DNA from: Brachybacterium phenoliresistens
Lineage (GTDB): Bacteria > Actinomycetota > Actinomycetes > Actinomycetales > Dermabacteraceae
Length of the DNA: 64,000 bases
NCBI RefSeq assembly: GCF_000576425.1
Contig: NZ_KK069989.1
Coordinates: forward strand, 62,001-126,000
Reading direction: 5' to 3'
Part shown: positions 1 to 6,771 of the stretch, piece by piece
Position numbering within the stretch: the stretch's first letter is position 1
Layout of the letters: every line of letters begins with the position of its first letter
The notes under the pieces: generated by a model
What the model saw: only the letters and a program-made list of their open reading frames with translations
Databases searched by the model: none
Told to the model about the DNA's origin: nothing
Made by a program: the position numbers and the translations under genes

Positions 1-881
1 TTGTGGCACTGGTCGAGCATGAAGTTCACGCCGGAGGCCGGGCGGTGCGCATCCTGCTGGACGATCTCGAAGAGGATCCGGAACAGCTGGAACGGATCGG
101 CCAGGCCCACGATGAGATCGTCGTCGGCGTAGTTGCGCGAGTTGAAGTCGAAGGCCCCCAGGCGGTTCTGGCGCAGCAGCTGGGCGACGATGAACTCGAT
201 GTTCGTGCCCGGGGCATGGTGCCCGGTGTCCAGCACGACCAGCGCCTTCTCGCCGAGGGCCAGGCAGTGCAGCAGGCTCGTGCCCCAGTCCGGGACGTCG
301 GTGTGGTAGAACGCCGGCTCGAAGAACTTGTACTCCAGTACGATCCGCTCGTCCTCGCCCAGGCCCTGGTAGACCTCCGCGAGGGACTCCGCCAGACGGT
401 CCTGGCGGGCGCGGATCGAATCCTGGCCGGCGTAGTTGGTGCCGTCGGCCAGCCAGATCTTCAGCTCCTTCGACCCGGCGGCGCGCATGACCTCCAGGCA
501 CTCGAGGTGGTGGCCGATCGCGCGGCGGCGCACGGTCATATCCCCCGCGGTGAGCGAGCCCCACTTGTACTCGTCGTCCTGGAAGGTGTTGGAGTTGATC
601 ATCCCGATGCTCACGCCGAGGTCCTCGGCGTGGGAGCGCAGCGCCGCGACGTCCTCGACCCGGTCCCAGGGGTAGTGCAGGGACACGCGCGGGGCCAGGC
701 CCGTGTGCCGGTGCGTCTGGGCGGCGTCGGCGATCTTCTCGAACGGGTCGCGGGGGGTGCCCGGGGTGCCGAACACCTTGAACCGGGTGCCGGAGTTGCC
801 GTAGGCCCAGCTGGGGACCTCGATGGAGAACTCCCGCAGGTCCCGGGCGACCTGATCGGGAAGGACGGAGGGGGTGGGCAT
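1..881 (-). CDS. rhaI: L-rhamnose isomerase, 3' end cut by window edge
   Basis: Reading the minus strand from the ATG at 881 gives an open frame of 293 codons that leaves the window without a stop, so the C-terminus is missing. The product is a xylose-isomerase-like TIM-barrel sugar isomerase of the RhaI type (L-rhamnose to L-rhamnulose, cytoplasmic). Typical segments are VSLHYPWD, MINSNTFQDDEYKWGSL, LEYKFFEPAFYHTDVPDWG, VVLDTGHH and GAFDFNSRNYADDD, whose Glu, Asp and His residues fit the metal and substrate site. The start has a strong GAAGGAG ribosome site about 8 bases upstream. It is divergent from a sugar-type MFS gene and an operator lies at 909-922, so substrate-induced expression is likely. 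The family call is by motif recognition; a related ketose/aldose isomerase specificity cannot be excluded. Confidence 0.85.
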   Translation of the reverse strand, partial: MPTPSVLPDQVARDLREFSIEVPSWAYGNSGTRFKVFGTPGTPRDPFEKIADAAQTHRHTGLAPRVSLHYPWDRVEDVAALRSHAEDLGVSIGMINSNTFQDDEYKWGSLTAGDMTVRRRAIGHHLECLEVMRAAGSKELKIWLADGTNYAGQDSIRARQDRLAESLAEVYQGLGEDERIVLEYKFFEPAFYHTDVPDWGTSLLHCLALGEKALVVLDTGHHAPGTNIEFIVAQLLRQNRLGAFDFNSRNYADDDLIVGLADPFQLFRILFEIVQQDAHRPASGVNFMLDQCH

Positions 882-908
882 GGGGTGCTCCTTCGGGATC
901 CGACGTCT

Positions 909-922
909 TTGAAACGACTCAA
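909..922. promoter_or_regulatory. Operator copy 1, rhaI side
   Basis: TTGAAACGACTCAA is an imperfect inverted repeat of the LacI-family style. It lies 28 bases upstream of the rhaI ATG, just downstream of a possible minus-strand -10 (TAGTGT, 932-927), where a bound repressor would block rhaI transcription. Copy 2 at 992-1005 is identical over 13 of 14 bases. The regulator is not in the window. Confidence 0.6.
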
Positions 923-991
923 CGCACACTAGCACGCGCGAGCATCCGGCGAGAAGGTTTCGGCGGGCGCCGGGGGTCCGGCGACGACGTG

Positions 992-1020
992 TTGAAACGA
1001 CTCACCACGGTCGCTAGCAT
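992..1020 (+). promoter_or_regulatory. MFS promoter with overlapping operator copy 2
   Basis: TTGAAA (992-997) and TAGCAT (1015-1020) are separated by exactly 17 bases, a good sigma-70-type promoter. The -35 is embedded in operator copy 2 (TTGAAACGACTCAC, 992-1005). The predicted transcript would start near 1027, 33 bases before the MFS ATG. The shared operators indicate co-regulation with rhaI. Confidence 0.6.
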
Positions 1021-1059
1021 CGGCCCCCGCATCCCGCCCCGCGCCGAAGGAGACACGCC

Positions 1060-2385
1060 ATGACCCCGCAGCAGGCCGCCGGAACGGTCCAGGACGCCGC
1101 CCCCGGCGGGCGGATCCGCGGCTGGAAGGCGACCATCGCCGTCGCGATGTCCAACTACATCGAGGCCGGATCGATCATCGCCCTCGCCACCTCGCTGACC
1201 TTCTGGCAGGAGTTCTTCGGCTTCTCCACCTGGATGGTCGGGTTCGTGGCCGCGATCTCCGCCAACGCCTTCGGCGCGGCCATCGGCGCCATGATCGGCG
1301 GCCCGCTGGGGGACCGCTACGGGCGCAAGTTCATCTACACCTACGACCTCGTGCTCTACATGGCCGGCACCCTGCTGGTCGTCTTCGCGGCGCAGGCGTG
1401 GATGCTCGTGCTCGGCGTCGTGCTCACCGGCATCGCGGTGGGCGCCGGCGTCCCCGTCGCCTGGACCTACATCGCCGAGCAGGCGCCGCACGACCGCCGC
1501 GCCCGCCATGTCGGCACCGCCCAGCTGGCCTGGTCGCTGGGCCCGGCCATCGTCTTCGCGATCGCCACCGCGCTGGTGCCGCTGGGGCTGCTGGGCTCGC
1601 GGCTCATCTTCGCCCACCTCTTCGTGGTCGCCCTGATCACCTGGTGGGTGCGGCGGGGCCTGGCCGAATCCGACATCTGGACCGCGCAGAAGGCCGAGCG
1701 CGAGGCCGCGGCCGCCCAGGGCGCGGCCGTGCACCATCGCGGGCTGAAGGAGCTGCTCTCCCATCCGCGCAACGTGAGCGCCCTGCTGTTCCTCATCGGC
1801 GTCTACTCGCTGTGGAACCTCGTCGCCGGGCAGATGGGCATCTTCATGCCGCGCGTCTACCAGAGCGCGGGCGTGGAATCGGCGGCCAGCCAGAACCTCC
1901 TCCAGGTGCTCGTGTGGACGCTCACCGTCATCGCCACCTACCTCGGCTTCATGCTCCTGGGCGACCGCATGGACCGGCGCCTGCTGTACGGGATCGGCGC
2001 GGTGCTGGGCATCGCCGCCTGGGTGCTGCTGGTGTTCGCGCACGTGACGATGCCGCTGCTGGTGCTGTTCGCGGTGCTGTGGGGCGTCTCCGCCGGCATC
2101 GGCGCGCAGGCCTTCTACGCCCTGTGGACCGCGGAGATGTTCGCGACCCCGTACCGCGCGACCGCCCAGGGCGTGCTGTTCTTCATCGCCCGGATCCTGG
2201 TGGGCGTGCTGAGCTTCTTCTTCCCGACCCTGCTCGAGGCGCGCGGCGTGCCCGTCGTCGGCCTGCTGATGATCGCGTTCCTGGTGGTCGCCCTGGTGGT
2301 CGGCGTGCTCGGCGCCCCGGACACGCGCGGGAAGTCGCTCGAGCAGATCGAGCTGGAGCGCTACGGGCAGCGGGTGGCGCGCTGA
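1060..2385 (+). CDS. MFS sugar transporter, probably L-rhamnose uptake
   Basis: The 441-residue protein has about twelve hydrophobic segments. The sugar-porter signature GDRYGRK follows the second segment (near residues 85-91), a second loop signature GDRMDRR occurs in the C-terminal half, and it ends with a short hydrophilic tail (RGKSLEQIE) typical of sugar porters. It would act in the cytoplasmic membrane as a proton-linked symporter. ATG 1060 has GAAGGAG at 1046-1052. Rhamnose as substrate is inferred only from the divergent rhaI gene and the shared operators. An IS110-family element follows within about 10-20 bases of the stop, so any native downstream genes may have been displaced. Confidence 0.8.
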   Translation: MTPQQAAGTVQDAAPGGRIRGWKATIAVAMSNYIEAGSIIALATSLTFWQEFFGFSTWMVGFVAAISANAFGAAIGAMIGGPLGDRYGRKFIYTYDLVLYMAGTLLVVFAAQAWMLVLGVVLTGIAVGAGVPVAWTYIAEQAPHDRRARHVGTAQLAWSLGPAIVFAIATALVPLGLLGSRLIFAHLFVVALITWWVRRGLAESDIWTAQKAEREAAAAQGAAVHHRGLKELLSHPRNVSALLFLIGVYSLWNLVAGQMGIFMPRVYQSAGVESAASQNLLQVLVWTLTVIATYLGFMLLGDRMDRRLLYGIGAVLGIAAWVLLVFAHVTMPLLVLFAVLWGVSAGIGAQAFYALWTAEMFATPYRATAQGVLFFIARILVGVLSFFFPTLLEARGVPVVGLLMIAFLVVALVVGVLGAPDTRGKSLEQIELERYGQRVAR

Positions 2386-2394
2386 GGCGCCCGT

Positions 2395-2600
2395 TACCTT
2401 GTGAGGGCCCCGATGGTCGGGGTCTGGTCGCTCGGCCGGGTATGGCTTTGTTGCCCTGCCATCAATGGTCCGGGGGGTGTTGCCGCCCGGTCGAGAGACA
2501 CGCGTTGACCGCTGATAGGGACACGGCCCAGGACAGTCTGAGGTCTCGTCGTAACGTGGGTGCCGGCATCGGGTGTCGCGACTGTGACCAGCAGTGATGC
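2395..2600 (+). ncRNA. Candidate IS110 bridge RNA
   Basis: About 200 bases upstream of the recombinase contain successive hairpins: GGCCCCGA-TGG-TCGGGGTC (2406-2424), ATGGC/GCCAT around an 11-base loop (2442-2462) and CCGGG/CCCGG (2470-2490). Further on is ATAGGGACAC (2515-2524), identical to the element's right end (3852-3861). IS110 elements are known to encode a bridge RNA here, with a target loop followed by a donor loop that matches the element's own ends; the arrangement fits. The first hairpin could instead be the MFS terminator. RNA ends are unknown. Confidence 0.45.
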
Positions 2601-2619
2601 GTTCAAGGAGGACGACATC

Positions 2620-3843
2620 ATGGATCCCAGATTCACGGTCGTGATCGGCCTGGACGTCGGGAAGACCGGGCACCACGCCTGCGCCCTCGACCCCGACGGT
2701 GAGAGATTGTTCGACAAGCCTCTCCCGCAGGACGAGGCCGAGTTGCGCGAGGTCTTCACAGGCCTGCAGAAGCACGGAGAGGTGTTGATGGTCGTGGACC
2801 AGCCCAACACCATCGGGGCACTGCCGATCGCGGTCGCCAAGGACTGCGGCTGCGCAGTCGCCTACCTGCCCGGGCTGGCGATGCGGAAGGCCGCGGACCT
2901 GTATCCGGGCCGGTCGAAGACCGATGCCCGGGACGCGTTCATCATCGCCGACACCGCCCGGACGATGCCTCATACCCTCCGGGCCGTCGACCGCGACAAC
3001 GAGGTCCTCTCCGCGTTGAAGGTCCTCGCGGGCTTCGACGAGGACCTCGCCCAGGAGACCACCAGAGCGCTGAACAGGATCCGGTCGCTGCTCACCCAGA
3101 TCCATCCCGCCCTCGAACGCGTCTTCACCGGCGGCACGCTCTCCACCGGCATCGTGCTGGACCTGCTGGAGAAGTTCGCAGGACCCACCGGACTCAGAAC
3201 TGCCGGCAGAGGCAGAGTTCTCCGGTTCGCCCGCGCCCACGCGCGCCGTGATCCCGAGGCTCTGATCGACCAGGTCTTCGCGGCTTTGGACGAGCAGACC
3301 GTGGTCGTTCCGGCGACCGCGGCCGTGGAACTGGTGATCCCGAGAGTCGCAGGCCAGGTCAAAGAGCTGAAGGAGCAGCGGGCGACAGTGGCCCGGGAGG
3401 TCGAAGCCATGCTGGAGGACTTCCCTCTCGCCGGGGTCTTGATGAGCATGCCGGGGATCGGCATCAAGACCGCCGCCCAGATCCTCCTCGCGATCGGCGA
3501 TGCCAGCACGTTCGAGAGTGCCGGCCACCTCGCGGCCTATGCCGGCATCGCACCGGTCACGCGACGCTCCGGCACCTCGATCAGGGGCGAGTTCCCCGCC
3601 AGATCCGGTAACAAGCGCCTCAAGAACGCCCTGTTCTACTCCTCCTGGGTCGCCTCGCACTCCGACCCTGTCTCCAAGGCCTACTACGACCGCAAACGCG
3701 CCGAGGGCAAGCGCCACAACGCAGCGGTGATCTGCCTGGCCCGCCGCCGATGCAACGTCATCTTCGCCATGCTCCGCAACGGCACCTACTACCAACCACC
3801 CATCAACGTCCCCAGCCCCGACCCAGCCGCCCTCGCGGCTTGA
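2620..3843 (+). CDS. IS110-family DEDD recombinase/transposase
   Basis: 407 residues, the usual IS110 length. The N-terminal RuvC-like domain shows the acidic residues D12 (IGLDVGK), D60 (MVVDQPN), D102 and D105 (KTDARDAF), matching the DEDD tetrad. The C-terminal Transposase_20 domain contains MPGIGIKTAAQILLAIGD, LAAYAGIAPVTRRSG and the serine-containing segment RSGNKRLKNALFYSSW, which supplies the catalytic serine in this family. I chose ATG 2620 because AAGGAGG lies at 2605-2611 and the domain starts immediately after it; a longer in-frame start at 2560 lacks these signals. It appears intact, so the element may be active. It acts with an RNA guide presumably encoded just upstream. Confidence 0.9.
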   Translation: MDPRFTVVIGLDVGKTGHHACALDPDGERLFDKPLPQDEAELREVFTGLQKHGEVLMVVDQPNTIGALPIAVAKDCGCAVAYLPGLAMRKAADLYPGRSKTDARDAFIIADTARTMPHTLRAVDRDNEVLSALKVLAGFDEDLAQETTRALNRIRSLLTQIHPALERVFTGGTLSTGIVLDLLEKFAGPTGLRTAGRGRVLRFARAHARRDPEALIDQVFAALDEQTVVVPATAAVELVIPRVAGQVKELKEQRATVAREVEAMLEDFPLAGVLMSMPGIGIKTAAQILLAIGDASTFESAGHLAAYAGIAPVTRRSGTSIRGEFPARSGNKRLKNALFYSSWVASHSDPVSKAYYDRKRAEGKRHNAAVICLARRRCNVIFAMLRNGTYYQPPINVPSPDPAALAA

Positions 3844-3896
3844 CTCGGAACATAGGGACACCCCCCGCGGCGCCGGCCCGTCGCATGCCCCGTGCA

Positions 3897-3984
3897 TCGA
3901 GCGGAGTGAAGTCGTCGCATCCCGACGAGGTAGCGACGGAATCACTCCGATCGTTCGCGTATCGACGGATTCACTCCGCTCGTT
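3897..3984. repeat. 88-bp inverted repeat, left copy
   Basis: This segment matches the reverse complement of 5300-5387 at 79 of 88 positions. Each copy contains two or more palindrome-like units of the form GGAATCACTCC followed by the invariant stretch GCATCCCGACGAGGTAGCGA. The pair encloses the AbiEi/Vsr-like gene. Confidence 0.85.
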
Positions 3985-4105
3985 CGTGGCCTCGGGGCAT
4001 CACTCCCACACCCATCCGTTCCGGGACGCGCCCGAAGGGCTGAGCGCGGCCAAGGGGATCCTCGGACGCGCCGGCGCAGCCGCGGCAGGCGCCCGGGGGT
4101 CGAGG

Positions 4106-5056
4106 TCACGGGCGTCCGTCCCAGCCCCCGTCGACCAGGGCGTCGACGATCCGATGCACGGCCTCGTCGGCGCCGTGGGACATGTGCGGGGCGACGATGC
4201 GGACCTCGCGCCACTCGATCCGTCGGATGGTCTCCGCACGGTCGATGTCCCGAGCGATCTGCTCCGGGGTGCGATGGTGCTCGCCCTCGTACTCCGCGGC
4301 GACGCGGAACCGCGGCCACTGGAGGTCCGGCTCGTGCAGCAGGCGGCCGCCGGGGCCGACGATCGGCACGTTCAGCAGCGGCTCCGGGATGCCCGCCTCG
4401 CCGAGGGCCAGCCGCAGCTCGGTCTCCCGCGGCGAGTCGGCGCCGATGCGGACGAGGCCGAGCGCAGCGCGGGCGGAGCGGACGCCGGGCCGGCCGGCGC
4501 CGTCCTCGACGACGGCGGCGAGGAGGTCCGGGGAGCTGAAGGGCTCGATCCGGCCTTCGAGTTCCGGTCGGGGGACGCGCACCAGATGATCGCCGATGCT
4601 CACCAGGTCCGGCAGGTCCAGATCGGCCGCCAGGTCCAGCCACGTGCGCTCGCACGAGGTGATCGGGACGCCCTGGAATCGCCGCCGATGCGCCTCCGGG
4701 ATCTCGGCGCGACGGGTCACGATGTCGGCACGGTGCGTCGGCGAGCACCAGGGCGGGATGGTGACCTCGATCGGATCGCCCACGGACCAGCCCTGCAGGT
4801 GCTGGGGCAGAGGGAAGCCCCGCGCCCGCGCCGCGCTGCGGCCGGAGAGGACGGCGCCAGGGAGATCGTCCAGCAGCGCGGCGGCCAGGTCGAGCTCCGT
4901 CGTGGTCGCTTCGCGGAGGCGATAGACCCCGTAGCCGATGCGCTCCGCATCGGCCCGGCGGAGGCGCTCGGGCCCCGCTCCGAGCCGGGCCGCCTGCGCA
5001 ACGGTGAAGGCGCCCGGACGGAGACCAGGAGGGAGGGGCTTCGGACGCCGCGGCAT
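4106..5056 (-). CDS. AbiEi-like winged-helix protein with Vsr/DUF559-type nuclease domain
   Basis: 316 residues. The N-terminus (FTVAQAARLG, then a YRL segment) resembles the winged-helix domain of AbiEi-type antitoxin-like proteins. The C-terminal third has a PD-(D/E)xK-like core: E near ETELRLAL, then HEPDLQWPRFRVAAEYEGEH, as in the very-short-patch-repair/DUF559 fold. Such proteins are common orphans in actinobacteria; their role (DNA nicking, defence or regulation) is unsettled, and no partner toxin gene lies beside it. It stands alone, opposite in strand to its neighbours, and is bracketed by 88-bp inverted repeats, which suggests it moves as a unit. Start ATG 5056 precedes the fold directly. 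Confidence 0.7.
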   Translation of the reverse strand: MPRRPKPLPPGLRPGAFTVAQAARLGAGPERLRRADAERIGYGVYRLREATTTELDLAAALLDDLPGAVLSGRSAARARGFPLPQHLQGWSVGDPIEVTIPPWCSPTHRADIVTRRAEIPEAHRRRFQGVPITSCERTWLDLAADLDLPDLVSIGDHLVRVPRPELEGRIEPFSSPDLLAAVVEDGAGRPGVRSARAALGLVRIGADSPRETELRLALGEAGIPEPLLNVPIVGPGGRLLHEPDLQWPRFRVAAEYEGEHHRTPEQIARDIDRAETIRRIEWREVRIVAPHMSHGADEAVHRIVDALVDGGWDGRP

Positions 5057-5182
5057 GCGACGACCGTGCCATCCCCGTGCCGGACCTGCCCGAAGTCATC
5101 CACACCGGGCAGGTCACAGCGATATCCACACCAGCAGCCGACCCTCTCGACCGGGGGATTCGGGGCGCGTGCGGGAGGGAAC

Positions 5183-5251
5183 GATCGTCAGGGGAGGCCT
5201 CGGAACCGGGAATGATCGACAGGGGAGGCCTCGCAACCGGGAACGATCGAC
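5183..5251. repeat. 31-bp tandem direct repeat
   Basis: Copies at 5183-5213 and 5214-5244 are identical except for three positions, and a third starts at 5245 (GATCGAC) but breaks off. Each unit begins GATCG and contains AGGGGAGGCCTCG. It lies upstream of the AbiEi-like gene, so it could be its operator region or simply a slippage product. Confidence 0.8.
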
Positions 5252-5299
5252 GAGTCGTCCCAGCGATGACACCGATCGGAGCGATGCCGTCGTGACGAC

Positions 5300-5387
5300 A
5301 ACGATCGGAGTGATTCCGTCGCTACGGGAACGATCGGAGTGAATCCGTCGCTACCTCGTCGGGATGCGACGGAATCAATCCGCTCGA
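5300..5387. repeat. 88-bp inverted repeat, right copy
   Basis: It is the reverse-complement partner of 3897-3984 (79/88). Read on the plus strand it shows a ladder of units ACGATCGGAGTGAWTCCGTC; one more diverged unit precedes it near 5268-5295. The repeated palindromic core suggests a REP-like or protein-binding array. Confidence 0.85.
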
Positions 5388-5460
5388 TGGCGAGGTACGG
5401 GGGGAGCCGCCCGGGAGGAGGGTCTGGAGCGGCTCGAGCCGGCGGGGAGAGGATGCGGGG

Positions 5461-5584
5461 CCGGGCTCGGGCTGACGGGAAGGAGAAAGGGGGAGGGGAC
5501 TGGGGCGGGCTCGGGGCGCGCGGGAGGGGGAGGGGACGGGGCCGGGCTCGGGGCGTCGGGAAGGAGAAAGGGGGGAGGGGGACA
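5461..5584 (-). terminator. Purine-rich tract, possible Rho-dependent terminator for coaA
   Basis: Three imperfect units (5461-5505, 5506-5542, 5543-5584) each contain GGGCTCGGG followed by a GGGAGGGG-type run. On the minus strand, the strand of coaA mRNA, the tract is C/U-rich and poor in G right after the coaA stop at 5600, as expected for a Rho loading site. The plus strand has many G-runs and could fold into quadruplexes. No intrinsic terminator was seen here. Confidence 0.4.
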
Positions 5585-5599
5585 GAAGGAGGGCCCGGC

Positions 5600-6556
5600 T
5601 CAGACCTTGCGCAGGAGGACGCTGTGGACGCGGTGGTCGGGGGCCTTGCGCAGGACGAGGTCGGCGCGGCCGCGGGTCGGCAGGACGTTCTCGACGAGGT
5701 TGGGGCCGTTGATGGTGCGCCAGATGCGCTGCGCCGTGGCGCGGGCCTGCTCGTCGGTGAGCTCGGCGTAGCGGCGGAAGTAGGAGCGCGGGTCGGTGAA
5801 GGCCGTCTCGCGCAGCTGCAGGAAGCGCTCGATGTACCAGCGGCGCACGTCCTCGGGCTTGGCGTCGACGTAGACCGAGAAGTCGAAGTAGTCCGAGACC
5901 GCCAGGCCCAGCCGTCCGTCCAGGCGCGGGCGCGCGGGCTGCAGCACGTTGAGGCCCTCGAGGATCAGCACGTCCGGCCGCTCCACGACCACGCGCTCGT
6001 CGCGGACGATGTCGTAGACGAGGTGGGAGTACACGGGGGCCTCGACCCGCTCCATGCCGGCCTTCACATCGGCGACGAAGCGCAGCAGGGCGCGCCGGTC
6101 GAAGCTCTCGGGGAAGCCCTTGCGGTGCATGATGCCGCGCTCCTCGAGCACGGCGTTGGGGTGGAGGAAGCCGTCGGTCGTCACCAGCTGCACGCGCGGG
6201 GTGTCGGGCCAGCGCGCCATCAGCTCCCGCAGCAGGCGGGCCGTGGTCGACTTGCCGACGGCGACCGATCCGGCCACGCCGATGATGTACGGGGTGCGCT
6301 CCTGGCTCTGGGAGAGGAACGCGCTGCGGGAGCGGCGCAGGTTCTGGGCGGCGGCGACGTGGATGTTCAGCAGGCGCGAGATCGGGCGGTAGACGGCGTC
6401 GACCTCGTGCAGGTCGATCCGGTCGCCGAGGCCGCGCAGATGATCGACATCGGCGGCGGACAGCGGCAGCGGGGTGCGGTCCGACAGCCCGGCCCAGTCG
6501 GCTCGGGGGATCTCGTCGAAGGGAGAGGGCGTCCCCGATGACGAAGCAGGCTTCAT
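5600..6556 (-). CDS. coaA: Type I pantothenate kinase
   Basis: 318 residues, the normal CoaA length. It phosphorylates pantothenate with ATP, the first step of coenzyme A synthesis, in the cytoplasm. The P-loop is residues 93-103 ([11 protein letters not shown]). Other family landmarks are [10 protein letters not shown], the [11 protein letters not shown] segment, YSHLVYDIV, and the [11 protein letters not shown] and [11 protein letters not shown] segments. ATG 6556 starts at the usual distance before the conserved [12 protein letters not shown]; the longer frame to 6718 lacks family sequence. It is divergent from glmS, with about 215 bases between the starts holding both promoters. A C/U-rich 3' region may terminate it. 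Confidence 0.95.
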   Translation of the reverse strand: MKPASSSGTPSPFDEIPRADWAGLSDRTPLPLSAADVDHLRGLGDRIDLHEVDAVYRPISRLLNIHVAAAQNLRRSRSAFLSQSQERTPYIIGVAGSVAVGKSTTARLLRELMARWPDTPRVQLVTTDGFLHPNAVLEERGIMHRKGFPESFDRRALLRFVADVKAGMERVEAPVYSHLVYDIVRDERVVVERPDVLILEGLNVLQPARPRLDGRLGLAVSDYFDFSVYVDAKPEDVRRWYIERFLQLRETAFTDPRSYFRRYAELTDEQARATAQRIWRTINGPNLVENVLPTRGRADLVLRKAPDHRVHSVLLRKV

Positions 6557-6771
6557 GGGGCGACATTCTTGCAGGTTCGGGGAGGGGTCGCGGCACGCCG
6601 CTGCGGCCGGTCGCCGCGGGGCCCGCCCCCGAGCGCCCCTGAGCGTTTGTGACAGGTCCGCGCACAGCTCCGCCAGCGGCGCGCAGCGACCCCGGCAAGA
6701 GTGAGCAGGACCTCTCACCGCGTGGCGGGAGAGGCATGGGAATCCGGGTCCGCGCCGCTACGGTGAGCACC

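Larger units (their letters stand above)
2395..3861 (+). mobile_element. IS110-family insertion sequence
   Basis: The element comprises a structured non-coding leader (about 2395-2619), a DEDD recombinase gene and a short right end. IS110 elements lack terminal inverted repeats, so the ends are estimates: the left from the MFS stop at 2385, the right from the sequence ATAGGGACAC at 3852-3861, which also occurs inside the leader at 2515-2524. No long target duplication is visible, as expected for the family. Confidence 0.7.
5057..5599. other. Gene-free repeat-rich spacer between the AbiEi-like gene and coaA
   Basis: This 543-base stretch has no convincing gene. It contains a 31-bp tandem duplication (5183-5244), the right 88-bp inverted repeat with extra degenerate units (about 5268-5387), and a purine-rich tract built from three imperfect 37-45-base units (5461-5584). 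Long ORFs across it are by-products of composition. Confidence 0.8.

Noticed and set aside
3-932. Plus-strand frame at the left edge
   Set aside because: It is antisense to the clearly recognisable rhamnose isomerase, whose own frame lacks a stop inside the window.
919-3945. Open frame of 1008 codons on the minus strand
   Set aside because: It runs antisense to the MFS and IS110 genes, is Gly/Asp/His/Arg-rich without domains, and arises from GC-rich codon bias.
6557-6771. glmS ribozyme or other riboswitch
   Set aside because: No matching core was recognised, and glmS ribozymes are a feature of Firmicutes rather than actinobacteria.
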